Positions 8,901 to 16,612 of a DNA stretch of 64,000 bases are shown piece by piece. Location of the stretch: contig CAWCSF010000010.1 of assembly GCA_963798195.1 (NCBI GenBank), positions 1,488,001 through 1,552,000 on the forward strand, read 5' to 3'. This DNA is from CAVSRC01 sp963798195 (GTDB lineage: Bacteria > Pseudomonadota > Alphaproteobacteria > Rhizobiales > Kaistiaceae). The translations under genes and the position numbers were made by a program. Every line of letters starts with the position of its first letter. Position 1 is the first letter of the stretch. The notes under the pieces were generated by a model. It was not told the origin of the DNA, ran no database searches, and saw only the letters and a list, made by a program, of their open reading frames with translations.

Positions 8901-10770
8901 CGCTTCGGCCAACGACGCCTCGGGCATCCTCGGCCAGTCCATCGCCGAGATCGAAACGATGTTCGGCCCGCGCGCCCATGCGGTGGCGGACTCGCTGGAT
9001 CAGCGCACGCGTGATTTCAACGACGTGCTCGGCAACCGGTCGAACGAACTCGCCGGCATTCTCGACACCCGCTCGAACGCGCTGCTCGAAGCCATCGACA
9101 AGCATGGCAGCGAGATGATCGAGATGGTCACGGTGCGCAGCGAGGAAGCCGCACGTACGCTGCTTGAGAGCGGCGAACGCGTCGCCCACACCTTCGCCGA
9201 CACCAATGACAAGCTGCGCGGCGAGGTCGGCGACATTATCGAGCGCCTGACCCACTCGAACGAGACGCTCAACAACCTGCTCGGCATGACGGCCGAGAAC
9301 CTCAACAAGGTCGAGAACGAGTTTGCCGATCGCTCGGCGCAATTTGTCTCCGCCATCGACCACGCGATGGAGGCGAGCCAGCTTTCGTCCGGCGAACTGG
9401 GCAACCAGATCGTGCACCTGCGCGAAGTTTCGGGCGAAATCCTCAACGGCGTCGGCACTGTCGTCAAACGCTTCGAGGAAGAGAGCCGGTCGCTCAGCGC
9501 CGCGACCAAGAACCTGTCGGAGGTCAACCGCCAGATCGAGACCACGGTCGAGGAACGCCGGCCGATGATCGAGAACCTGTCGGCCAGCCTGAAGGAGCGC
9601 AGCGAGGAACTCGACGGGCTGATGAAGTCATTCATCCGCATCGTCGGCGAGACGCTGCACACGGCCGAGGAGCGGGCGACAGCGGTCGGCCGCATGCTGA
9701 CCGAGAACACGGCCGCCGCGACCAAGGGCATCATCGACAATTTCGAGACGATGAACCGCACCGCCACCGGCGAGAGCCGCAAGGCGGCCGATGCCGTACG
9801 CGAGGCCAACAAGGCCCTGGTCGGCGAGATGACCAACACGGTTGCCGCCGCCACCAAGCGCTTTGCCGAAGCGACGCGCGAGATGCGTACGGCGGCGCAG
9901 GAACTGCAGCGCGACCTCAACGTCACCCGCGATGAGGTGAAGCGTGGCGTGCTCGAACTGCCCGAGGAAACGCGCGAGAGCGCCGATTCCATGCGGCGCG
10001 TTGTCGGCGACCAGATCAAGGCGCTGACCGAACTGTCGGAGATCATCACGCGCCACGGCAAGTCGCTCGATGTTTCGACGCCATCGCTGGGCGAGCCGCG
10101 CGCCGCACGAATTGCCGAACCGGTCCGCGCCACAGCGGCGATGGCCGAGGTGGCGACTCCGACGGTGGAAGCCGGCCCGGCGCCGTCGCGCTACGCTTCG
10201 CCACGGCAGAACGGCAATGGGGGCGCCCGTATCGCAACGCGCGTGGCGCCACGTCCGGCAACTCCGGCCCCGGCGACCCGCGGCGCCGCGGAGGGTAACG
10301 GGGAAGGCTGGGTGTCAGACCTTCTGCGTCGCGCCTCGACCGACGAAGACGTGAACGGAACGGACACCCACGAGGAGCCGCAGGCGGAGCGTCCCAGGAA
10401 TGGCGCTTCACCACCGTCGGCCGGTCAGGTCTCGGCTCCGCTCAATGCGCTGTCGAAGGATATCGCCCGGGCGATAGACCACGAAGCCGCAGTCGATCTG
10501 TGGGATCGCCACCGCCGTGGAGAGCGCAATCTCTTCACACGCCGGCTCTACACAATGCAGGGCCAGCAGACCTTCGACGAGATCCGCAAGAAGTATCAGC
10601 GCGACGCGGACTTCCGTTCCGTCGTCGACCACTACGTCAGCGATTTCGAGAAGCTGCTGTCCGAAGCGACCAGCAACGGCAAGGACAGCCGCGCCAGCAA
10701 CCAGTACCTGGTCTCCGATACCGGCAAGGTTTACACGATGCTGGCGCACGCCAGCGGACGCTTCGACTAG
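5923..10770 (+). CDS. gpr: Growth Pole Ring (GPR)-like apolipoprotein-repeat protein
   Basis: 1615 residues. Residues 1-155 are a Pro/Arg/Ala-rich, probably disordered cytoplasmic region. Two membrane segments follow (about 156-178 and 196-216), then the motif MMWRTQEMRIVARSINEV, and from residue ~289 a very long helical region in strict 11-residue phase to ~1102. A further coiled coil runs to ~1380, then a Pro/Ala linker and a conserved C-terminal domain (RRGERNLFTRRLYTMQGQQT, last ~100 residues). This matches the Agrobacterium tumefaciens GROWTH POLE RING protein (about 2100 residues), an apolipoprotein-like scaffold that forms a ring at the growing pole and is needed for rod shape. The present protein is shorter, mainly in the repeats. 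A GC-rich terminator follows. Annotation pipelines often call it 'apolipoprotein A1/A4/E domain protein' or 'kinesin-like'. Confidence 0.85.
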   Translation: MATNPRAKNPNDAALSAVEEALRLDYSPEGDAEPDRAPARRERRPETPRAAAAEAVRRSEMQRRPEAPRTPAPPRRNDGPAPRRGAAAVAEEARWEEPQRRPEPTARTFEDEAGPAPGPAPAQPRVRAERGRSRFAANDDRRPAGAGGLQRRPSRLIYPTAAIVSVAWAFVVIVYAMSTGGLFGEGDAFSSPRFINVALFIGVPIAFMWAIATMMWRTQEMRIVARSINEVVSRLSEPENIAVNSVVNVSQAVRREVAAVGDGIERALARASELELLVHNEVAALERSYSDNETRMRTLIDDLAGQREAIVINSERVRTSIVSAQESLSKDLRIASESIAENVTQSGNRITASLSERGEQITVALGTAGEAMVEQMTARGDDLVGRFADTVSEIAVSLAQTGAEVTDALLSRSAEINDTLSSTGGAMADTIAERGQAVNVTLASIGQELIASFESRTTEITTSISETGKLAAETISEHGKEVNEALKSNADSLLVDLALRGQEIADKLDETGTRIAETITTRGGELADRLSRTGDRIFESISVNGTELNERLASTGETMARLIEARTTALREAIDVASTAVNDTFEERSSELSQRLASVGAEVAKAIAVRGMKINETIIASGNEIAETVASRAGDIHERIVDSGTRIADRIVDQGNSIHQRIVESGSQVANEIESRGASMHERILSSSREIADTIESRGSAIYDTIVEATQHVGDAIESRGMSIHQKILASGRDVANAIESRGVTIHEKIINSGTEVADSIEGRGNAILEKVVESGTRFSEAIASRSGEFGDLLEDRFSKIAELVGERGPALVSALSEQALGMESTLSAKLGEFGEDVRIKIADMSDVLESSAHRIAEALDHRSRQINQTLIERTREISETFASGQNDFGTLIDDRLVEVSNHLNRQVESLAEVMAERAHAVTDALAARSEEVADSVRSAVAEVTQRLVDESGEATRVLAARSEEVTDSVRSAVTEVTQRLVDESGEATRALRASANDASGILGQSIAEIETMFGPRAHAVADSLDQRTRDFNDVLGNRSNELAGILDTRSNALLEAIDKHGSEMIEMVTVRSEEAARTLLESGERVAHTFADTNDKLRGEVGDIIERLTHSNETLNNLLGMTAENLNKVENEFADRSAQFVSAIDHAMEASQLSSGELGNQIVHLREVSGEILNGVGTVVKRFEEESRSLSAATKNLSEVNRQIETTVEERRPMIENLSASLKERSEELDGLMKSFIRIVGETLHTAEERATAVGRMLTENTAAATKGIIDNFETMNRTATGESRKAADAVREANKALVGEMTNTVAAATKRFAEATREMRTAAQELQRDLNVTRDEVKRGVLELPEETRESADSMRRVVGDQIKALTELSEIITRHGKSLDVSTPSLGEPRAARIAEPVRATAAMAEVATPTVEAGPAPSRYASPRQNGNGGARIATRVAPRPATPAPATRGAAEGNGEGWVSDLLRRASTDEDVNGTDTHEEPQAERPRNGASPPSAGQVSAPLNALSKDIARAIDHEAAVDLWDRHRRGERNLFTRRLYTMQGQQTFDEIRKKYQRDADFRSVVDHYVSDFEKLLSEATSNGKDSRASNQYLVSDTGKVYTMLAHASGRFD
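6787..9228 (+). repeat. Hendecad (11-residue, 33-base) repeat tract in the GPR-like gene
   Basis: Reading residues 289-1102 in blocks of 11 gives 74 consecutive blocks without a single insertion or deletion, almost all ending in Ile, Leu, Val, Phe or Met. In the middle (residues ~355-783) they pair into 22-residue units of the form xSRGxxIxxxI xxSGxxIAxxI, for example ESRGMSIHQKI LASGRDVANAI. Eleven-residue periodicity is that of apolipoprotein and other right-handed or straight coiled coils. Confidence 0.9.
8701..8898 (+). repeat. 99-base tandem duplication inside the GPR-like gene
   Basis: Bases 8701-8799 and 8800-8898 encode two nearly identical 33-residue segments (three hendecads). Each starts AARSEEV and ends VDESGEATR; they differ at three residues (A/T, A/T, V/A). 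The nucleotide copies differ mostly at third positions, so the duplication is recent relative to the other repeats but not brand new. Confidence 0.9.
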
Positions 10771-10796
10771 CCGGACTGGCCAAGTTTACGGCATCA

Positions 10797-10824
10797 GGGG
10801 CGCGGCTCAGGCCGCGCCCTTTTC
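10797..10824 (+). terminator. Rho-independent terminator after the GPR-like gene
   Basis: A perfect 9-bp stem (GGGCGCGGC / GCCGCGCCC), 4-base loop, followed by TTTT. It lies 27 bases after the stop and its loop contains the stop codon of the convergent MFS gene, so it probably serves both directions. Confidence 0.8.
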
Positions 10825-12024
10825 GTTTGTCTCGACCCCGTCATCGGTCAACGGCATCCGCCGAAGAATGGATAGCGTCACCAGCGACAGCGCCGCTGGA
10901 ATAACCATGACGAGGAAGGTCCGGCTGCCGATGGCCTCGAACAGCGATCCCGATATGGCCGTCATGCCGGCCATCAACAGGCCACCGACCATCACGACCA
11001 TTCCCTGAGCCGATGCCGCGTACTCGTCCGGCACCGAACGAGCGACAGCATGCTGCGTACCCAGAAAGACTGCGCCGAAGGTGAATGCGTGGAGCGACTG
11101 GATCAGCGCGAAGCCGACAACGCCGAAATCAAAGGAAAGGCCGATCCAGCGAACGATGGCGGCAACCCCGCCAAGAGCCAGCATGCCGAACGGGCCGAGG
11201 CGGCGGTTGAGCGCCGTCGACCACACGAAGAAAGCAATCTCGCAGCCAAGGCTGGCGGCCCAGAACCCGCCGATCTGGAGCGTGCTGAAGCCGAGACCCT
11301 GCCAATAGAGACTCCCAAATCCGTAGAACGCGGCATGGCTGGACGAGATCAGGCCGGCCGTGAGGATAAGCAGCAGAAAGCTCGGCCGGCTGAGGATGTA
11401 CCATGCGGACTTACGCTGCGGACGAGCCGCATCGTCCAGTGCGCGCACGGCCCGCGGCGTTACCGGCAGCAGCAACGAAGCCGCCGCGGCCATGACGAAC
11501 GCGATCACGATGAACCAGAAGATCAATTCGCGCGGCATGAACACAAGCAGCGCGCCGCTGCCGAGGTTGGCCGAGATAAACGCGACGGAACCCCACAGGC
11601 GCATGCGCCCGTAGTCGAGGCCGAAGCGGCGCACGCCGGTCAGCGCCAGTGCCTCGGCGCCCGGCAGCGCAAAGGCCCACAGCGTGAATGCCAGACCGGT
11701 CAGCAGCAGAATCGGCCAGAAATCCGAATACGGCCACGCGGCAGCGAAAGCGAAGGCCGCCGGAAAGGTGAACAGGCGAATGGCGAACCGCCGGTTGGGC
11801 AGGCGATCGGCGACCATGCCGCCAATCGGCGTCAGCAGCACGCGGACGGCCAGCGGGATTGCGATGATGCTGCCGATCTCGACTTCCGAAAGACCGCGCC
11901 CGGCCAGCCAGACAGGAAAGAACGGCATGGCAACGCCGTTGATCAGAAAGAACCCGCCAAAGAACACCGCCATGCGCAGGCCGAAATGCGACGGCGCAGT
12001 GACCTCGCGGCCGGGGCCGGACAT
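10807..12024 (-). CDS. MFS transporter, 3-phenylpropionate/HcaT-like family
   Basis: 405 residues with about 12 hydrophobic segments. The N-terminal FGGFFLINGVAMPFFPVWLAGRGL and the loop GGMVADRLPNRR fit the PPP/HcaT branch of the major facilitator superfamily. Substrate not determinable; relatives take up aromatic acids or nucleosides. It is the last gene of a minus-strand run, starting 2 bases after the upstream phosphotriesterase-like gene ends, so the two are probably co-transcribed. Confidence 0.82.
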   Translation of the reverse strand: MSGPGREVTAPSHFGLRMAVFFGGFFLINGVAMPFFPVWLAGRGLSEVEIGSIIAIPLAVRVLLTPIGGMVADRLPNRRFAIRLFTFPAAFAFAAAWPYSDFWPILLLTGLAFTLWAFALPGAEALALTGVRRFGLDYGRMRLWGSVAFISANLGSGALLVFMPRELIFWFIVIAFVMAAAASLLLPVTPRAVRALDDAARPQRKSAWYILSRPSFLLLILTAGLISSSHAAFYGFGSLYWQGLGFSTLQIGGFWAASLGCEIAFFVWSTALNRRLGPFGMLALGGVAAIVRWIGLSFDFGVVGFALIQSLHAFTFGAVFLGTQHAVARSVPDEYAASAQGMVVMVGGLLMAGMTAISGSLFEAIGSRTFLVMVIPAALSLVTLSILRRMPLTDDGVETNEKGAA

Positions 12025-12026
12025 AG

Positions 12027-12944
12027 CTATCGCGCGAACGCTGAAAAGGGATTGTCGCGGGTGATCCGGTCGATGGTCGCGGCGTCGACGCCGCTCGCGG
12101 CAAGCTTCGGCAGGAAGGTCTCGGACAGGTACGTGTAGGGCTTTGGTACACCACCGCGCGGTTTCGCCGGGTCGAACCAGCCGCGGTCCTGGCTGAGCAG
12201 CAGGCGATCGCCGAGCCCGGCGTCGAGCAGACGGTGGATATTAGCGATGTAGGATTCGTCGCTGCCGTGGAGTGCGATCCAGTCGTATTCGACCCATGCC
12301 CCGCGCCGCGCGATTTCCAGATGGAGGTCGAAATCCGGCTCGGCCTGCGTGTGAATCCAGATGAAGCGATCCGCCGAGTATCCGGCCTTCTCGATGATGG
12401 CGAGTTGATCCTTCACCACTTGCCCGTGGATCGTATGGCTGCCGATGACGGCCCCGGTCTCGCGGCCGGCTTTCGCTGCGGCGCGCAGGATCTTTGCCTC
12501 GACATCAGTGATCCCATCGTCGCCGGCGCTGAGCTTGATCCAGCCGGCACGAACACCGCTCACCTCGATCTGATCCTGCAGTTCGTGCAGCATCCATTCG
12601 CGTACGCCTTCTTCGGGCACGTCAAACACCCACGGCGGCACCCAGGGCTCGCGGTAGATGCCGGTCGGCACGACCACCGGGAACGCCGCGGCCACGGAGA
12701 CCGCACGCACGAGATCGGCCCGGCGGCCCACGCCCACGGGCGTGCACTCGACCAACGCCGTCACGCCCTGCGCCTGGATTGCGGCGAGCTGCGGCGCCAT
12801 CAGCGCGACCACGTCTTCGGCATTGGCCTCGGCGTAACCGGGCTGGTCCCACGTCCTGAGATCCACAAAGACGTGCTCGTGCGGCAGGATCATGCCGAGG
12901 TCGGCCGCCCCCATGGGCCCGAGCGTGGTGAAAAGCTGCTTCAT
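12027..12944 (-). CDS. Phosphotriesterase-related metal-dependent hydrolase
   Basis: 305 residues of the amidohydrolase superfamily. Visible metal-ligand positions: HEH near residue 22, the bridging Lys in WIKLSAG, His in IGSHTIHG, His in IWIHTQAE, and Asp in LLSQDRGW. This is the complete set for a binuclear phosphotriesterase/lactonase-like site. Natural substrates of this family are usually lactones or unknown esters rather than organophosphates. The start overlaps the stop of the dehydratase gene by 4 bases (ATGA). Confidence 0.85.
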   Translation of the reverse strand: MKQLFTTLGPMGAADLGMILPHEHVFVDLRTWDQPGYAEANAEDVVALMAPQLAAIQAQGVTALVECTPVGVGRRADLVRAVSVAAAFPVVVPTGIYREPWVPPWVFDVPEEGVREWMLHELQDQIEVSGVRAGWIKLSAGDDGITDVEAKILRAAAKAGRETGAVIGSHTIHGQVVKDQLAIIEKAGYSADRFIWIHTQAEPDFDLHLEIARRGAWVEYDWIALHGSDESYIANIHRLLDAGLGDRLLLSQDRGWFDPAKPRGGVPKPYTYLSETFLPKLAASGVDAATIDRITRDNPFSAFAR

Positions 12945-13933
12945 TGGCTGAGGGCCTTCGTCATTACCGCCTCGTCGATGTTGCCCCCGGACAGCACCGC
13001 CACGACGGTACGGTCGCGCATAGGCACGCGGCCGGCAAGCAGCGCCGCAAGCGCCACCGCCCCTCCCGGCTCGACCACCAGCCGCAGCTCCCGGAAGGCG
13101 AATGCCACGGCGGCCAGCGCCTCTTCGTCGCTGACCGTCGTGGCCGCCGCATGGTTCTCCCGGTTGATCGCGAAGCCGATGGCACCCGGCGACGCCGACA
13201 ACAAGGCGTCGCAGACCGACCCCGCCTGACTCGCATTGGCGACGGGTTTGCCCGCCTTCAGCGAGCGCCCGTAATCGTCAAAGTCTCGCGGCTCAACCAG
13301 CAGCATCTCCGTCTGCCGGGACCAGTTGCGGATGGCGAGCCCGATGCCTGAGGACAGGCCTCCACCGCCGCACGGCACGGCCACGACGTCCGGCCGGATA
13401 CCGGCTGCATCGCAGTCAGCGGCGATCTCGAGGCCGATGGTCCCCTGCCCGGCTATCACCTCGGCATCGTTGAACGGATGGATCAACGTTCCGCCATGCT
13501 CGCCGATGTAGCGACTGGCTACGCCCTCGCGATCTTCGCTGGCACGGTCGTAGTCGATGATGCGGCCGCCGCTGCGCTCGGTACGCATGCGCTTTGTCGC
13601 AGGCGCATCGGCCGGCATGACGATCGTGGCACGGACGCCGAACAGACGGGCCGCTTCTGCAACACCCTGGGCGTGGTTGCCCGACGAAACGGCGACGACG
13701 CCGCGCTCACGGGTCGCGCGATCAAGCGCGGCCACGGCGTTGTAGCCGCCGCGGAACTTGAATGAGCCGGTCCGTTGCAGGTTCTCGCATTTCAGCAGCA
13801 CGCGCCCGCCGACCTGTTCATCGAGGAACGGGCTTGAGAGGAGCGGCGTGCGGACGGCATGGCCTGCGATGCGCTCGGCGGCGTGGCGCACATCGTCAAT
13901 GGTCGGTAGCGTGGGGTCGCGCGTGGTCATCAC
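12941..13933 (-). CDS. PLP-dependent serine/threonine dehydratase
   Basis: 330 residues, fold-type II PLP enzyme. The lysine motif is SFKFRGGYNAV (Schiff-base Lys ~residue 58), the substrate loop SSGNHAQG is present, and the phosphate-binding glycine loop PCGGGGLSSG is in the middle. It lacks the C-terminal ACT regulatory domain of biosynthetic IlvA, so it is of the catabolic/serine-racemase-like type, deaminating Ser/Thr or a related beta-hydroxy amino acid. It is translationally coupled to the downstream phosphotriesterase-like gene and starts 8 bases after the glycosyltransferase gene ends. Confidence 0.85.
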   Translation of the reverse strand: MMTTRDPTLPTIDDVRHAAERIAGHAVRTPLLSSPFLDEQVGGRVLLKCENLQRTGSFKFRGGYNAVAALDRATRERGVVAVSSGNHAQGVAEAARLFGVRATIVMPADAPATKRMRTERSGGRIIDYDRASEDREGVASRYIGEHGGTLIHPFNDAEVIAGQGTIGLEIAADCDAAGIRPDVVAVPCGGGGLSSGIGLAIRNWSRQTEMLLVEPRDFDDYGRSLKAGKPVANASQAGSVCDALLSASPGAIGFAINRENHAAATTVSDEEALAAVAFAFRELRLVVEPGGAVALAALLAGRVPMRDRTVVAVLSGGNIDEAVMTKALSQ

Positions 13934-13941
13934 CGGTCCGT

Positions 13942-14973
13942 TCAGGCATCCGCCAGGGTAGGAATGGATATGCCTTCGGCGGCGGCGGCATTGTCGAGAA
14001 ACTGGCGGGCACTGGCCTCCCAGCTGTGCTCCAGCGCGAAGGCGCGGCAGCGCTCGCGCGGAATCTCGAGCGCGGCCAGAGCAGCGGTGCGAAGATCTTC
14101 GTCAAGGACGCCGACGGCAGCGGGGCCAATCACATCGACCGGACCGGCAACCGGATAGGCCGCGACGGGAAGGCCGGCGGCAAGCGCTTCCAGGAGCACC
14201 ATGCCGAACGTGTCGGTGCGGCTCGGGAAGACGAAGACATCGGCGCCGGCATAGGCGCGGGCGAGTGCCTCGCCGGTAAGCACGCCCAGAAAATGAATAT
14301 GCGGATAGCTTGCCTTGAGGCGCGCAAGATCAGGGCCGTCGCCGACGATGACCTTGCTGCCCGGCAGATCAAGATCGAGGAAGGCGCCGAGGTTCTTCTC
14401 CACGGCAACACGCCCGACGTAGAGGAAGATCGGCCCCGGATAACGCAAGCGGGCATCCGTGCGCGGGCGGAACAGCTTCCCGTCGACGCCACGCGTCCAG
14501 TGCATGAGGTTGCGGAAGCCACGGCGGGCGAGTTCGCCCTCCAACGTCGCGGTTGCGACCATGCAGCCGTTGCCGGCGTTGTGGAAACGACGAAGACCGG
14601 CGTAGGTGACCGACAGCGGGATCGGCACCCGCTTGGCGATGTATTCGGGAAACTTCGTGTGATAGCTGGTCGTGAACTTGCGGCCATTGCGCAGGCACCA
14701 GCGGCGCGCGGAAAATCCGATCGGCCCCTCGGTCGCAATGTAAATCACGTCGGGCTTCAGCGCCTCGAGCCGACGGCCAATCGTGGCCGGGCGGGCTAAC
14801 GCAAGACGAACCTCCGGATAGGTGGGCATCGCGACGGTGCGGAAACCATCCGGGGGGAACACGGTTACCTCGACCCCAAACCGAGGCAACTCGTCCACCA
14901 GTCTCTCTATGCTGCGTACCACGCCATTGACCTGGGGACGCCAGGCGTCAGTCGCTATCAGGAGCCGTATCAC
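13942..14973 (-). CDS. GT4-type glycosyltransferase
   Basis: 343 residues with the two Rossmann domains of GT-B enzymes. N-terminal acceptor side: TDAWRPQVNGVVRSI and TSYHTKFPEYIAKR. C-terminal donor side: FLYVGRVAVEKNL, VIVGDGPDLARL and the EX7E-type stretch FPSRTDTFGMVLLEALAAG. The closest known types are the alpha-glycosyltransferases that add mannose, glucose or glucuronate to lipids, including rhizobial diacylglycerol glycosyltransferases; the exact reaction is inferred. It is the first gene of the run towards the MFS transporter. Confidence 0.85.
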   Translation of the reverse strand: MIRLLIATDAWRPQVNGVVRSIERLVDELPRFGVEVTVFPPDGFRTVAMPTYPEVRLALARPATIGRRLEALKPDVIYIATEGPIGFSARRWCLRNGRKFTTSYHTKFPEYIAKRVPIPLSVTYAGLRRFHNAGNGCMVATATLEGELARRGFRNLMHWTRGVDGKLFRPRTDARLRYPGPIFLYVGRVAVEKNLGAFLDLDLPGSKVIVGDGPDLARLKASYPHIHFLGVLTGEALARAYAGADVFVFPSRTDTFGMVLLEALAAGLPVAAYPVAGPVDVIGPAAVGVLDEDLRTAALAALEIPRERCRAFALEHSWEASARQFLDNAAAAEGISIPTLADA

Positions 14974-15046
14974 TTACCGCCTCGGCGTCGGATTCCGCAG
15001 CGCATCGTATTGAGAACGCTCGCGTATGCATAGGCTTCGGGCGCAC

Positions 15047-15637
15047 TCAGGCGAAGACCGGCAGGGCCGATGCAACCAGAAGGACGGCCATGATGCCGTT
15101 GAACCAGCGGCGGCGCACGTCATCCTCCAGGAAGCGCGAGATCGAGCGCCCAAACAGCGCCCAGACGATGCAGTTCGGGAGGCAGACCAGGCCGAAAAGC
15201 AGTGCGATCAGCGCAACCTGGGGGAGTTTTCCCTCGCCGGCGCTGATGTAAAGCGCCACGCCGCCGAGGACGAGCGCCCATGCCTTCGGGTTGACCCATT
15301 GGAAGGCAGCGGCCTGAAGAAGTGTGAGCGGTCGGCTTTTTTTTCCCGCTTCGCCGGGCCGTCCGGCCGTGGCGATCTTCCATGCCAGCCAGCAGAGATA
15401 GGCGAAGGCGACATATTGGAGAATTTGCTGAAGCCAGGGCGCCGCGTCGAACACGGCGCTGAGGCCGAGCCCCACCGCGATGATCATGATCGGGAAACCT
15501 AGCGAAATGCCCAGGATATGCGGCCATGTGCGGCCAAAGCCCCAGTTGGCGCCAGATGCCAGCAGCATGAGGTTGTTGGGACCGGGCGTAACCGTCGAGG
15601 CCACGACATAGCCAAGGACAGGCAGAAGCGTTTCCAT
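15047..15637 (-). CDS. LysE/RhtB-family amino-acid exporter
   Basis: 196 residues with about six membrane segments. The family signature after the first segment (VTPGPNNLMLLASGANWGF) and the loop FQWVNPKAWA are typical of LysE/RhtB translocators, which export amino acids or small amphiphiles. Single gene; it is divergent from the SDR gene with ~137 bases between their starts. Confidence 0.88.
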   Translation of the reverse strand: METLLPVLGYVVASTVTPGPNNLMLLASGANWGFGRTWPHILGISLGFPIMIIAVGLGLSAVFDAAPWLQQILQYVAFAYLCWLAWKIATAGRPGEAGKKSRPLTLLQAAAFQWVNPKAWALVLGGVALYISAGEGKLPQVALIALLFGLVCLPNCIVWALFGRSISRFLEDDVRRRWFNGIMAVLLVASALPVFA

Positions 15638-15774
15638 GAGCGCCGGTTTCTCTCCGCGCCATCAATTAGGTCAATAATACTGACCAATCTGGTTCATGGC
15701 CAGAGGAAAACACGCGGGCTTGCGATTGCGACGGACGCACACGTCCTTTAGTTCGTGGCCCGGGAGGCCGCCAA

Positions 15775-16554
15775 ATGGATCTCGGAATCAAAGGCCGCAA
15801 GGCAATCGTGTCCGCATCGAGTCGCGGGCTTGGCTTCGGCTGTGCCGCCGCATTGGCCGAAGCCGGCTGTGAGGTGATCGTCAACGGCCGCGACGAGACC
15901 TCGCTGAACGAAGCCGCAAACGACCTCCGCGAGCGCTTCGGCACGAAGGTGACCGCAGTTGCCGGCGACGTTGGCCAGCCCGATGTCCAGAAACGCCTTT
16001 TCGCTGCGTGTCCCCAGCCAGACATCCTGGTGAACAACAACAGCGGCCCGCCCTTCCGCGAATTCTCCGAACTCGACCGGCAAAAGATGCTGGACGGCGT
16101 CGTGCAGAACATGGTGACCCCGCTGGAGCTCATTCAGGCATCGCTGGAGGGCATGAAGGCACGGCGCTTCGGCCGCATCGTCAACATCACATCATTTTCC
16201 GTGAAAATGCCCATCCCCGGCCTAGACCTGTCGTCGGGCGCGCGCGCCGGCCTGACCGCCTTCCTCGCCGGCGTGTGCCGGACGGTGGCCGGCCACAACA
16301 TCACGATCAACCAGCTGCTGCCCGGCCGGATGGACACGGCAAGGCTGCACGCGAGCCTCGAGCGCGAGTCGAAGCTGAGCGGCAAGCCCATCCAAGACGT
16401 GGCGGCGGGGTCGGCCAAAGGCGTGCCCGCCGGCCGGTTCGGCACGCCGGAGGAATTTGGGCAGGCGTGCGCCTTCCTCTGCTCGGCCCATGCAGGCTAT
16501 ATCACCGGCCAGAACATCCTAATCGACGGCGGTCTCTACCCCGGAGCGTTCTGA
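15775..16554 (+). CDS. SDR-family oxidoreductase with an atypical active site
   Basis: 259 residues with a Rossmann fold: SSRGLGFG near residue 15 (TGxxxGxG equivalent), the NNNSGPP strand, Ser140 in NITSFSV, and the C-terminal QNILIDGG. Aligned on Ser140, the catalytic Tyr position (+13) is Ser153 and the Lys (+17) is Arg157, in LSSGARAGL, so the usual YxxxK pair is missing. This subgroup is often annotated as 3-oxoacyl-ACP reductase, but dehydrogenase activity is doubtful. It heads a + strand run with the FAH-family and APH-like genes. Confidence 0.85.
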   Translation: MDLGIKGRKAIVSASSRGLGFGCAAALAEAGCEVIVNGRDETSLNEAANDLRERFGTKVTAVAGDVGQPDVQKRLFAACPQPDILVNNNSGPPFREFSELDRQKMLDGVVQNMVTPLELIQASLEGMKARRFGRIVNITSFSVKMPIPGLDLSSGARAGLTAFLAGVCRTVAGHNITINQLLPGRMDTARLHASLERESKLSGKPIQDVAAGSAKGVPAGRFGTPEEFGQACAFLCSAHAGYITGQNILIDGGLYPGAF

Positions 16555-16612
16555 GCCCACCCTGCCAGCTTCCAGCCACTAACCACGCCGATCCACCAGG
16601 AGAAACAGGACT

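Noticed and set aside
7708..9417. 569-codon minus-strand frame inside the GPR-like gene
   Set aside because: Its apparent regular repeats are only the antisense of the hendecad repeats; no start site or family match.
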